A DNA stretch of 64,000 bases from Eremomyces bilateralis CBS 781.70. Taxonomy: Eukaryota; Ascomycota; Dothideomycetes; Eremomycetales; Eremomycetaceae. The notes under the pieces were generated by a model, which saw only the letters and a list, made by a program, of their open reading frames with translations, was not told the origin of the DNA and ran no database searches. This document shows, in pieces, positions 11,803-23,105 of this stretch. The stretch is taken from contig NW_022985070.1 of NCBI RefSeq assembly GCF_010015585.1, forward strand, positions 1,393,704 through 1,457,703, read 5' to 3'. Positions within the stretch are counted from its first letter, which is position 1. Every line of letters starts with the position of its first letter. The position numbers and the translations under genes were made by a program.

Positions 11803-12682
11803 ATGCCCGCTATCAAACCTCGCCCCACTCCGCCGCTTGGCCACGGAGGCCGCGTTCCAACGCTTATCGTGCGCCATCCCCACTACCCGGACTGCAACAC
11901 GCTCGTTAAGCTACCCGCCCTAGATGACGGCGATATAGTCGACTACGATGTAGCCCTCATTATCTGCGGCATCACCTCCGACAATAGCTGGAGCACCGGC
12001 TGGTTCGCTCGCTCAGCCGATGGCAGCAAGATGTGCACGCCAGGTGTGCCGTTAGTTGCCTCCGATGGTGACGTCTTCTACTTTGTCAGCGATCGAAACT
12101 GCAAGTCACAGCGATGATTCATTTGCCATGGCCAGGCGCCTCTAACAATCGCTTTCTGCAGACAAATATCCCGTATATGTTTCGTGGGATCACTGGCGTC
12201 TCCCTAGTACCGACGCCGACCTCCCCTCCGCTTTCTCCACCCTCGCGATTGATCCCTCACCGCCCTCACTCCGCAACAGCGGATACATGGAGGATCTCAA
12301 GGGCCGCGACCAGTTGTGCCAGGTATCGGGCATCATTGACTTCTGTGAACAAGCGCACTTGGTTCAGGCGGGGGAGAGGGAGTGGTGGGACTCCAATATG
12401 GGCGAGAGCAGCGACCTGGAGATTCAATCGGCGCTGAACGGAATACTATTGCGAGCCGACCTCCACCGGTCGTTTGACGCCGGCACATGGGTACCGATGG
12501 TAAGGGAGGGGGGCCGGCTAGTTGTATACGTGGTGCGAACAGCCGACGTGTCGAACCAGTTCGCCGCGCTGTGGCATAACATCGAGATGCAAAAGCTGGT
12601 GGGTGTCGACCGGCGTTGCCTGTTCGCATGTGTCGCGTGGGCGGTACTGTCACTGCATCACAAGTTTCTCGCCATCCGGTGA
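11803..12682 (+). CDS. HNH endonuclease domain protein, with a GC-AG intron and a readthrough-context stop
   Basis: Member of a large fungal family of HNH-nuclease-domain proteins of unknown role. Exon 1 is 11803-12100 and exon 2 starts at 12162. The only junction that keeps the frame and yields SDRNYKYPVYVSWDHW uses a GC donor (GCAAGT) and a CAG acceptor, a 61-nt GC-AG intron. A GTGACG donor at 12068 is a poorer alternative. The nuclease core is visible: QVSGIIDFCEQAHLV (His165), WWDSN, then NGILLRADLH for the Asn and last His, and FAALWHN. Translation stops at TGA 12680-12682 after 272 aa, but the same frame stays open for 131 more codons (see the extension entry). The stop is followed by CTAG. 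The gene is therefore either a nonsense-mutated copy or one with regulated readthrough. The domain call is firm and expression is unknown. Confidence 0.8.
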
Positions 12683-13078
12683 CTAGCGAGCGACAACCTG
12701 TTGGTGCGGATGAAAGATGGTGAGCTGAAGGAGATGGCGCCTGAAGTGTTCAAGCAGTTTTCGCGCTCGCGATCGAAGAACCCGAGCCCAACGAAGCGGC
12801 CGCGGTTGCAGGCGCTTGAAGAGGATGGCGGCGTTATCGTCGACGTGGAGCTGAGTTGGGGTGATGAGGCCGGTGACGAGGACGCTGACGAAACAAAAAA
12901 CGACTTAAAGGAGGACAAAGAGCACCAACTCTACGACACTGACGAGTCGGTTCCGTACCAACGCGGCCGCAAACGCTTACAGAGCCCGGCGCCAGTTCCA
13001 CCATGCGACCTCGAGCTCGACCATCGCTGCATGCCGATAACCCCCTCGAAATTGCAGAAGCCCACAGCTGTGCGATAG
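12683..13078 (+). other. In-frame extension beyond the HNH gene stop codon
   Basis: 131 codons continue in the same frame after the TGA. They look like the natural C-terminus of this family: LLVRMKDGELKEMAPEVF and KQFSRSRSKNPSPTKRPR, followed by an acidic stretch (DEAGDEDADETKND) and a second basic cluster (RGRKRLQSP). TKRPR and RGRKR resemble nuclear localisation signals. Readthrough of the TGA would give a 404-aa protein. There is no splice pair that could remove the stop: the only GT...AG across it is 8 nt long. Confidence 0.65.
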
Positions 13079-14994
13079 GGTATGCTCTCTCATCCGCTTG
13101 TCCTCTAGCAGAACTCTTTTTTCGAGTTCAACAAAACCAGGTGCGCTTCCCATTCAGGACTGTCATATCGTGCTACGTGAGGCTGCGCTAGGGTCCCTAT
13201 ACGATCTCCATTTGGAGAACGAGGAATACTCCAAACTTGAAGAGGCTCGACACTGATCAGCACTACCGGGAGATGATGGAGCACAATCCGATAACGAACG
13301 AAGACCCAAGGAGAAGGTTTCACCGGAGAAGCGAAGGACAATAGAGTGCTCTCTTTGACGGGGTGAGGGAGTTGGTGAAAAGAGCTCACTTGCTGATTTT
13401 TAGATACAGCCTAACAATCAAAACAGCTCATGAAATACACGCAACTAACATTACTGATTAAAAGCCTTCGCTCTATTGGATAGGTGTCATTTCCCTAAAT
13501 GGAAAGACGTCTAAAATTGCAAGTCCAAGGATCTCAAAGACGAAGAGAGTTTGGTGTTGAACATTCCGATATATGCGCTCTAGAAGACCATACTCCTTTC
13601 TCCGATCGGGTAATTGAACATCCCATCCACGATTCCGTCATTGGCCCTGTTGGGGCATTACATGCGGCCCTTCCTTGAGCAAGAGGATAGCCATGAGTAG
13701 AGCGTATCCTTTTGTCTTCAAGGTTCTTAGGAGTGTGGTTAAGAGATGGGACTAGTTTTATTTCGAATCTGTGTCCAAAATGGGCTCTAGAGGCTATTTC
13801 GAGTTGGAAGCCCAAGCGGGCTTGACGGTCGAAATTCGAATTGTCTAAATTCCTTCGTGACTCAATCAGAAAAAAGAAGGATCGCGGGTAGCTATATGGG
13901 ACGCAGAACCTAGGGCCGTTTGGGGCTCTATGAAGACGGATTAAGATCCTTGTCTGGTGATCGGTCAGCTCACCTTGCTCACTGCCTCACTCAGCGCTCT
14001 CACCGCCGCACTCCCTACTCACCCAGTGCTCACCCAATGCTCACCTACAATTCGCTCAGTGTTCTCACTACCCCTCGACTCCACCACTGCTCGCCAAGCT
14101 GGCAAGCAAATCACCAGTAAGCTATGCTACCCCTTCTCAGTGAGGCCGGCATAAGCGATACTCGTGCAGTTTCAAAGCAAGGATGCGTAGTCATCTTAAT
14201 ACGAAGAACAGGCAAGGCGACGCGAAGGCAGCATTGTCAGATTCAGGTGGAAAGCGATGTAATGATAGATTTCTACTTTCAAAACGAGGAGCGTAAATTT
14301 TCCCTATTCGGCACGCTAAATTACATCTTTTGCTGTGGGCGGCTCTTTCCTCAGGCCGCAAGGCTACAACACAGACTGGGCGAAGCCCAAGACTATCACA
14401 CAATCTCAAGCTTCAGCTACTTTATCTAACTAGTTACAATTAATAGAATGCTAAAAAATCTTGTTGATTAAATATGTTTGTTTCCCTTGGGAGATATTAA
14501 GTGAAGTGTTACTAAGTGCTACTGAACCTGTACGGATCAAAATATTTCCGTTGTCCAGAGCCAAACCCTCACAAACTTGAGGTTCAACCATCAGCTTTCT
14601 GTAGCATCTGCTCCAAGATCGATACGTTAGATGCAGGGCCAGGGAACTGGGCATTCAGCTAGAACATACAACAAACTTTGCAGTGAGTTTGCTGCTGTCA
14701 CCAAATCACCTGACTCCCAACCATTTTAGCAATTAGCACATCCTAGTGCGACAACACTTTACCAGCATCTGTACTAACTACTACTCCGTAGTTAGTCCGA
14801 AGAAATCAATCTGGTGGTGCGGGGCTGTCCACATCTGGCTACTGTGTGTACTGTTCGGCCGTAATATTCGGTATTCTATTGCTGTGGTGGCTACGATATG
14901 TCATCATAAACAGGAAATATGCATTCTACAGAGTTAAGAGTACCTACGTCCTATATATAATTATCAGATCATACTTAATCCTGCTCTACCATAA
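13079..14994. other. Spacer, AT-rich, no gene recognised
   Basis: 1.9 kb without a recognised gene. At 13969-14069 the sequence is dominated by repeated CTCAC pentamers. From about 14400 to 14990 it is AT-rich. The last part is the promoter of the glyoxalase II gene. Confidence 0.5.
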
Positions 14995-16128
14995 ATGTCA
15001 TATTTTCGAGCTCTAGTAAGACCAACTCTAAGATCTAATCTTCCTCGGAATCTCTCACAGCGCCAAGTAAGCCGTCGACGGATGTCAACGTCACATAATC
15101 ACTTCGACTTCGCTAACCTCCGAAGCAGTCTCGAGCCATGCATATCAGGTCAATTCCGATGTGTATGTTTCTGCTTCGCTCCTATGAAGGGTGATGACAG
15201 CCAGAATAACAACGCCATAGGGGAGGGGTCGGGCAACAATTATGCCTACGTCGTCACGGATGACAAGACCAAGGATAGCGTCGTTATCGACCCGGCACAT
15301 CCACGAGAGTAAGTCCAAGTCCATGCTCTGCTTGTCAAATATCAAATTCGCTAACCGAAGTGCAGAGTCCTGCCAGTCCTGAAGGAGCTGGTATCCCGGG
15401 GAGATATCAAGCTCACTAACATCGTGAACACGCACCAGTACGTTTCCAGATCGATACGATGATCATCCGCTGATGTTTTTCCACAGTCATCATGACCACG
15501 CTGGCGGAAACGTCGAGATGGTAAGGCCGAACCCGCGCAGCATGAATCCGGTCATGGAAACTGATATCCAGTGCAGCTACAACATTACCCTGTTCCCATC
15601 ATCGGTGGCGCAAAGTGCGACCAGGTGACCACCACTCCCTCCCATAACAGCACATTTCCCATCGGCTCGTCCATTAGCGTGCGTGCCCTACACACCCCGT
15701 GCCATACGCAGGACAGCATCTGCTACTACTTGGAAGACTCCTCGACGAACCAGCGGGCCGTGTTCACGGGGGATACACTGTTCATCGGCGGGTGCGGCCG
15801 GTTCTTCGAGGGTAACGCCGCGGAGATGGACAAAGCGCTGAACGAGATGCTGGCGGCGCTGCCTGATGATACCGCCGTGTACCCTGGGCACGAGTATACG
15901 AAGGGCAACGTCAAGTTTGCTGTCTTAGTTAGCCAGAGCGACGCCGTGTTGGGCCTCAAGAAGTTTGCGGACGAGAATAAGGAGACGCAGGGGAAGTTTA
16001 CCATCGGTGACGAGAAGAAGCATAATGTCTTTATGCGTTTGGAGGATCCTGAGATCGTGAAGGCGACTGGTAAAAACACCAGGACGGAAGTGATGGCGAG
16101 ATTGCGAGAGATGAAGAACGCATCGTAA
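14995..16128 (+). CDS. glo2: Glyoxalase II (hydroxyacylglutathione hydrolase), dual start
   Basis: Zn-dependent metallo-beta-lactamase-fold thioesterase that hydrolyses S-D-lactoylglutathione to lactate and glutathione, the second step of methylglyoxal detoxification. Exons: 14995-15066, 15129-15162, 15221-15308, 15366-15437, 15487-15520 and 15577-16128, giving 283 aa. The metal-binding motif THHHHDH (residues 87-93), HTPCHTQDSICYY, FTGDTLFIGGCGRF and PGHEYTKGN are all present. Exon 1 encodes a 24-residue basic, Ser/Arg-rich leader without acids (MSYFRALVRPTLRSNL...), typical of a mitochondrial presequence. It joins in frame through a well-formed 62-nt intron (GTAAGC...GCTAACC...CAG). The internal ATG at 15138 would start the standard 256-aa cytosolic form, so two isoforms from one gene are likely. 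Intron 2 (15163-15220) restores MWEGSGNNYAY. Confidence 0.92.
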
Positions 16129-16412
16129 GCCAGATGTTGCCGATGTACTCATGCCGACGCTAGAATAAACTGATTGATATCATTCTGTAACTACGACTAA
16201 ATAGTATTCCAGCCGTCCCAGAAGCCGTTATCGAATATAGCCTCACTATACAATTGCAGAGCAAATATTAACACATCTGTGACCGTGACAATCGCGCAAC
16301 ATATCTATACACAGCGAGAAATATGTCTCATCCAACGGAGTGAAGCAAGCGTACCAATCAAATACCAGGGTGATGCCAAACCAATATTCATCACGCTAAC
16401 TAAAAGGGACTT

Positions 16413-18368
16413 TCAATATCCAGGCGAATAAGAGAAGGGAGAACTAGAGCCCCGAACCTGGGACCTAAGGGCACGTACTTCATCCTCCAGGTCCCGCATG
16501 CCCATATGCCTATTGAACGCCGCCTCTTCCTCCAACTGTATCTTCAAGAGCCTGGCTTGACGCAAAAGTGAATGTCGTTTGTCCTCGATATAGTTCAGCG
16601 CGTCGGTCTCCCGCTCGTACCCGTCGTCTTTAAAGTAGTCGCCGTAGCCTGGCGGAATGTCGATGTTCGCTTGTCCACCCGGACGGCCTGAAAATGGAGG
16701 GGCGGCGGGGCCTAGGCCCGGTGGATACAGTTGCGGGAGAGCGCCGATTCCGTGTCGATATTCAAAGGTGGGTGGGGGCTCGGGCGCGAGGACGGGAGGG
16801 CTTCGGCGAGGGGGGGATTCGTCTTGATAATAGGGACGGTGGGAATTCATGTAGCTGAATGGTGGTGGTGACATGGGAGAAATAGGAGTGTGTGGCCGTG
16901 GGAGCGGTCTCTCGACACGACGCGAGCGAGGCTGTTCGAAAGATGTTGTCAAGGGAGATACGGGGGGGGGTGGCCTTTGGAGCGGCCTTTCGATGCGATG
17001 CTGGCGAGGCTGTTGATAGCGAGGCTGTTGATGGTGTCGGCCCTGGGGCTTTCCCCCTTTGTGATAAGGTTTTGTCAGCCGGGGCTCGACATAGCAGCTG
17101 CCTGGACTGCTCGGCGGCGTGTCATCCGTGAGACCACCGCCTGAATAGCAAGAGGAGCCATCGTCCATGTACAGCGTCTCGGAGGAGCTCTCCCGGTGAG
17201 GGATCCGCCGACCTTTCGTGTAGTAGCTCTGCTCTCTCCTCCCAGGGCGATTCGGGATCACGATGGGGTCGGACTGCCGTAAATTCTTCCTGGAATGCTT
17301 GTGGCCAAGCTTCGCCGCATCCTCGTGGCCTCGCTCGAACGTCTTAGTCAACCGCTCGGAAAACGGCTCGTCTTTCGGGAGCTTCATGGTCGACGTGGAT
17401 GTGGTGACGTGCTCCACCTGGATCTTCTTCTCTTCCTCACTGTCGGAGGAAAAGTCATGCTTCAGAGCCTTTTTGCTCCCCTTCTTGGCCACTTTGCTAT
17501 CATTCTTCCCTTGGACGACGGTTATTCCTTTGGGGGCTTTCTGCGTCGGCATGCCCAGGGGGGGAGGCAGAATTGGTGCCCCTCCCGTTGGCGGTGGTGG
17601 CGGAGCCATCTGCTGGGGGTGACTTGGCTTGACAGCAGGGTTCGATCCTAGATTTGGTAGATGGTGTGGGGCACTAGGAGGCGGGTATCCTTGAGAGAGC
17701 CCATTCTGCGGAGGCATATGCGGATATGCTGGATTCGGAAATTGTGTAGGATATCCCGACGTCATATATCCCAAGGATGAGGCCAACGCACGAGAATTCG
17801 CCGAGTCGGTCTTCTGTTGACGTTTCAAGATCACCGAGATTTCAGGGATTTCCGGTAGGCCTTGAGTTTTCTTTTCATGCCAGTCACAATACACCAGCAC
17901 CCATTCACCATGAGGGTCATGCTCTTGATGCATACTGTTCATATGGTTGATGAACTTCTCAACCTGCATCCCACCCTTGCTTGTCTTGCTGCTGAGCTTG
18001 TTGAGTTGCTCTTGAGGTGTCTTCCGGCTGTCCACTTTTCGTTTCTTCACCAGTTGTGCCATTTCGGTCTCAGGGGCATGCAACGGAGAAGGATCAATTG
18101 CATCCCAGCCCTGACGTTTATTTGGCGGTAAGTTAGGATTTAATAATTTGCGCAGCTTCCACATGGAGTACGTGGGCACGGTAATCTTTTGATTGCCTGG
18201 TGATTGACCATGTCGGATACCAGTGGTGCCAGGAGCGACATTTCCTTGGCGAGGAGGTCCCGACGGAGGTCCCGACGGGGGGCCAGAAGGGGGCCATGGA
18301 GGTGCTCCCGCGTGCTGCGGAGGCATTCCACTAGGAGGCGGTAGAGGAACCTGCCCGTGTTGCATCAT
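16413..18368 (-). CDS. Proline-rich fungal protein of unknown function
   Basis: One exon of 651 aa, starting at the ATG complementary to 18366-18368 (context AAG-ATG). The open frame runs further upstream but has no earlier ATG. After a Pro/Gly-rich N-terminus (PPSGPPSGPP repeats) comes a more ordered stretch of about 140 residues (VPTYSMWKLRKLLNP to PEISVILKRQQ), with basic KKRKV. A long Pro/Ser/Arg-rich disordered middle follows, with SDSEEEKK. The C-terminal segment is a probable coiled coil (DEDKR-type EDKRHSLLRQARLLKIQLEEEA, then DLEDEVRALRSQVR). KKRKV suggests nuclear import. I do not recognise a named family. Uniform coding structure over 650 codons supports a real gene. Confidence 0.8.
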   Translation of the reverse strand: MMQHGQVPLPPPSGMPPQHAGAPPWPPSGPPSGPPSGPPRQGNVAPGTTGIRHGQSPGNQKITVPTYSMWKLRKLLNPNLPPNKRQGWDAIDPSPLHAPETEMAQLVKKRKVDSRKTPQEQLNKLSSKTSKGGMQVEKFINHMNSMHQEHDPHGEWVLVYCDWHEKKTQGLPEIPEISVILKRQQKTDSANSRALASSLGYMTSGYPTQFPNPAYPHMPPQNGLSQGYPPPSAPHHLPNLGSNPAVKPSHPQQMAPPPPPTGGAPILPPPLGMPTQKAPKGITVVQGKNDSKVAKKGSKKALKHDFSSDSEEEKKIQVEHVTTSTSTMKLPKDEPFSERLTKTFERGHEDAAKLGHKHSRKNLRQSDPIVIPNRPGRREQSYYTKGRRIPHRESSSETLYMDDGSSCYSGGGLTDDTPPSSPGSCYVEPRLTKPYHKGGKPQGRHHQQPRYQQPRQHRIERPLQRPPPPVSPLTTSFEQPRSRRVERPLPRPHTPISPMSPPPFSYMNSHRPYYQDESPPRRSPPVLAPEPPPTFEYRHGIGALPQLYPPGLGPAAPPFSGRPGGQANIDIPPGYGDYFKDDGYERETDALNYIEDKRHSLLRQARLLKIQLEEEAAFNRHMGMRDLEDEVRALRSQVRGSSSPFSYSPGY

Positions 18369-20689
18369 CTTGACAGATATGCAGAGGAGGTGACTGATTG
18401 ATAGAGGTGGCTCAGAGGATTTGAAAAATGTAAGCGAGTACACTATAGCCGAAATAACTGCGTGTCTCGTAAAAATTGAACGACTTCATACGATGCTGGA
18501 TGGGGTAGAACGAAGGAGATGCGGTATAATGGGGATATGGGTGGATTATATGAAAATCGAGCATCGCCAGACACGGGCTCAACCATCCTTACCAATCCAA
18601 CCCTACAGCAGACCTCAATGGACTAGAACAGCATGGACCGGATTACTAGGTGGTAATTGGATACTGCTTGATATCTTGGTTACACCAAGAGGCAGAATGA
18701 GGCGGCATTGAACAGCTGATGGAACTTTTTGATGACATTTGACCATTTCTGCAGGGGAACAATCCAGCCATCACCCTCAAACTTGAATGATATACGAGCT
18801 ACCCGTGCTGGGTGTCGCAAGCTCGAAATAATGCACTATGTCCGGTCAGCGTCTTGTCATTGGGGTGGAAGGGGGTCATAGCCTTGGAGCTCAAGTATGA
18901 AGTGAAGGGGAAAAAGAGGCGTCGGTCGATTGATCGCCTCGATGCTGACCGGTGTGGTCGACATGGGTAAGGATGGGAAGTTAAACGCCTTAAATGGAAT
19001 GACTCGGATATACTTGCGGGTTTTGTCCTATCCTTCCGCTCTAGAAGCGTCGGTACACCTTCCATGGAGAACCTTGTGGATGGTGGTCGAGACGGGACCC
19101 TTCTCGGAAGGACTCGATCCATTGATTCACCCAGACGAAGCATTTGAATGGCTGTGTGCCTTGAGAAAGTTGAGAGAGCATCTGGGGTGGCACCCAAAAA
19201 ACCGGGTAATGCACTCGGTTCTCGTGCGCCGTTCCTGCTGCCCTGCGTTGTGAACACATCCCAACTTACTGTCTCAAACTTCCGGAGAAAAGAAGGATGC
19301 AGCTTTCAGTCCCTGAATTCGAGGCAACTTGCTGACCGACATGCAACGGGGCATACGCTGTTACGTACGTCCCGATAAAGGTCCCGAACACATCCGTTGG
19401 TCTTGGAAATTGCCCTCGACTTTGACCGTCCTGTAGTCAAAATAAGATTTCCCTTGATCCCGAAACTACCTGTAAGTATGCTCGCTCTTTGGTCGAACTG
19501 CGGGTTCTCCACATGGTGAGCCGCTCTCTGCATCGTCCTCGCATCGTTCTCTGCAGCCTGGGGAGTTCGCGGGAGCTCGTCGCGATGGTTGGAACTGCCA
19601 GCCTTGCAGATGCAGGAATAGAGTACACGGCATTGGTGCAGCCTGATGGTTCTGCGTCCGCGCGGCTCGAGTATCCATTAGGGATGAGGCCGCCGATAAC
19701 TCGAAAAGTGAGGCGGACGAGTTAAAAATGCGATTTTCCTCAGCTGCTGGAGGTGCAGCTGTCGTCGTCCTCGATCGGATCCCTGACCAGGTACATGGGT
19801 GGTGAGCTTCGGTGTGATTCGACGTATTCGACCCAATCGACTTTCCTTGGATTCACTATTAAAAGATTGGAGGTCAAATCACCATTAGGCAAATAAACCA
19901 GGTCAAAGTGTTGGGGCAAGATTTGGACGAAGAGGAGCTAGTATTCGGCCACGGCGTTCTGACACTTCATCAATCCATCCCAATTGAGCAATTGTGACCA
20001 TGTCATAAGGAATGCTTCTGAGACAACATACGTACTACCTTCGGTGCAGAAATTGATAGCGAGTGAAGCCCCGGGGATAATCAGATATCCGAACAGAGGC
20101 CCTGTGCGTCTTTCAATCGCTCATTGCAAGACAGGGAACGAAGGCGGAGAAGACGAGTAAGGCGCCGGATATGGCACTTATTGGGAGTCTCAGACGGGTC
20201 CGCACCGCCAGCAGTCCATTCCGAATTGCCGGTAGCCTTGTCTCGCCGTCCGCTGATCACTACTCCACATCCAGAGCGAGGCTCCGTTTAGGAAAGCTTG
20301 GGGGACACCAATCCTACTAGGAACTGGGCAGTGCAAGCTTCCTCGGAAACCTAGATCGGGGAGTCCATTGCCGGCTATAAAGGGCCTTGGGAGGAACTGC
20401 ACTGGTGGAACAGCGAACTTCCTAGCCGATATGATCGGGAGAGCATAATTCGTGGATTGAACATCTGCCGGATTTACAGAAAACATGCTGCTGACAGGAT
20501 ATCGGAGACGTGTATTGGATTTACCTAGACTGCTCGTCACTGATATACATACTTTCCCGCGAGCGGGTTTGCCTAGGAGTCAAGACTCTGGACAGTAGAT
20601 CACAATGTAACCGCCTTACTTGCAAAGGATACTGTGGAAGAGTGCTCTGTTTAGATCCCTAGGTGACCTTGGGTCTAAAACCCACCCAT
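18369..20689. other. Long spacer, no gene recognised
   Basis: 2.3 kb with no recognised gene. Open frames at 18930-19253 (+) and 20190-20540 (-) have no recognisable domain, signal or supporting exon. It includes the 5' region of the proline-rich gene and the 3' flank of tpiA. Confidence 0.5.
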
Positions 20690-21769
<1,080 letters not shown>

Positions 21770-22340
21770 GGTTGCAATTGGGGGTGGATCACAATGTAAC
21801 TGGTAGGATTGAAATGATAGAGGTCGTTATAGAGGAATTTATTCTGGAAAACTTTGTTGTAGTAGTAGTAGTGAGTAGTAGTAGTGAGAAATGACAACAG
21901 ACAGACTCGGAGCAGTGGTGGGGTGTTGGTGGGGAGAGACAGCAGTGAGATCTGGTGAGAGCCCCGCGAATGGCGACGTGGGAGGTCTAGCCAAAACAAA
22001 AATTCCTTCGTACAGTAAGGCACCTATGTCATCAAAACTATCGCCGAATGTCGGAGCAGTGCATGACCAACAACATAATCGGTATCATCGGTAAGAAGGT
22101 GTGTGCGATTTCATTGTTATGCGCCCCGATTCCTTCCGTGGACGACGTATTGCCAAATCCGTTTCCAATCCTTCCAGCCGACCTTATCCTTCCCACCATC
22201 CAGCCCAACAATGTAAACCTAACATGAGACCCAACTAAAACACCAAGTATGCTCGCTAAATGAAGAATCCAAGGGCCCCCGATAGCTTCGTGGTGGACAT
22301 AGCAGACCTCTCACGAGCGAGTTTCGGATGTGGCAGGCGC
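21770..22340. other. tpiA promoter and eIF4E2 3' flank
   Basis: Upstream region of tpiA (minus strand) and downstream region of the eIF4E-like gene. Apart from the trinucleotide tract at 21859-21888, no defined element was recognised. Confidence 0.5.
21859..21888. repeat. GTA/GTG trinucleotide tract in the tpiA leader
   Basis: Two blocks of GTA repeats separated by GTGA. On the tpiA sense strand they read as a CTACTA...CTCACTAC pyrimidine-rich tract about 90-120 bases upstream of the start codon. Pyrimidine-rich leaders are common in strongly expressed fungal genes; a role is inferred only. Confidence 0.5.
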
Positions 22341-23105
22341 TTACTGTTCAACACCTTTAGGAGCGAACCCCGAATGATCCGAATGTCTTTTGTAGAAGTA
22401 TGAGCTCTCCTTGACGACTAGATCCTCAGGGAGTTGGTCGAGCACCGTTTTTAGGATCCCGTCCACTCCTTCTTTGTGATCTGCATCGCGATTCCAGATC
22501 GACACGAGCATGCTAGTAAATCGAACGGACAATGAAATGCCGCATATATCATCGATAAACGCTGTTAAGTATTAGCCAGGAGAAAGCTCGGTTCTGAGAG
22601 CATATCGCATACTCGTCCTCTTGCTTGCCACCGCCTCTTGTAGCACCTCTCCGATCGCCATGAGACTAATCTCCTGCCAAAAGGCCTTCGCTTTGTCCTT
22701 CGGAACGCGGAATGTCCATGCTCCACCCTTCACGTTCCTAGGATCCTCCCAAAGGGGTTTGACGCCCTTATGGAAAAGATGGATGCTGTCTCGCAGCGGC
22801 AGCGTGGAGATGTCGAAGTTATTGAACACCTCCCAGAATTCCCGCACGTCCGCGATGGTATGCAGCTTGACCAGGCGGTCTTCGTATGAACCCTCGACCG
22901 TTGCCGCCGTGTCCTCGGGTTTCTTTCGCCCCTGGCGATCGTGCCAGAATTCCCACCCATGGACGAGAGGAGGCGCTCGAAGCTTTTGGAGCAGGTTCGT
23001 GCGCATCTGCTTGCCGCGTGCTGGGGACTGCGTCGAGGCTGCGTCGGATTCGGACTCAACGGGGAGATTCTTCATGTTAACTCGCAGTTCTGGGCGGAGT
23101 GCCAT
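22341..23105 (-). CDS. eIF4E family cap-binding protein, class II (4EHP/eIF4E2 type)
   Basis: Two exons (23105-22613, 22561-22341) joined across a 51-nt intron give 237 aa. The cap-binding fold is recognisable through GWEFWHDR, DVREFWEVFNNFD, LFHKGVKPLWEDPRN and DDICGISLSVRF. Trp51 and Trp119/Glu120 occupy two cap-contact positions, but the position of canonical Trp56 is Tyr74 in SYEDRLVKL. That Trp-to-Tyr change and the matching SYEQ-like segment are marks of class II eIF4E (animal 4EHP), which binds caps more weakly and often represses translation. The N-terminal 40 residues look disordered. The final codons read GAA CAG TAA in a context (CAGTAAGC) that is also a perfect splice donor, so a further 3' exon cannot be excluded. 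Confidence 0.88.

Noticed and set aside
12671-12690. Tiny intron removing the TGA in the HNH gene
   Set aside because: The only GT...AG pair across the stop spans 8 bases, far below any spliceosomal intron.
1243-16128. Secondary-metabolite gene cluster formed by the dioxygenase, bZIP factor and aldo-keto reductase
   Set aside because: No polyketide synthase, NRPS, terpene cyclase, P450 or transporter is present, and the genes are several kilobases apart.
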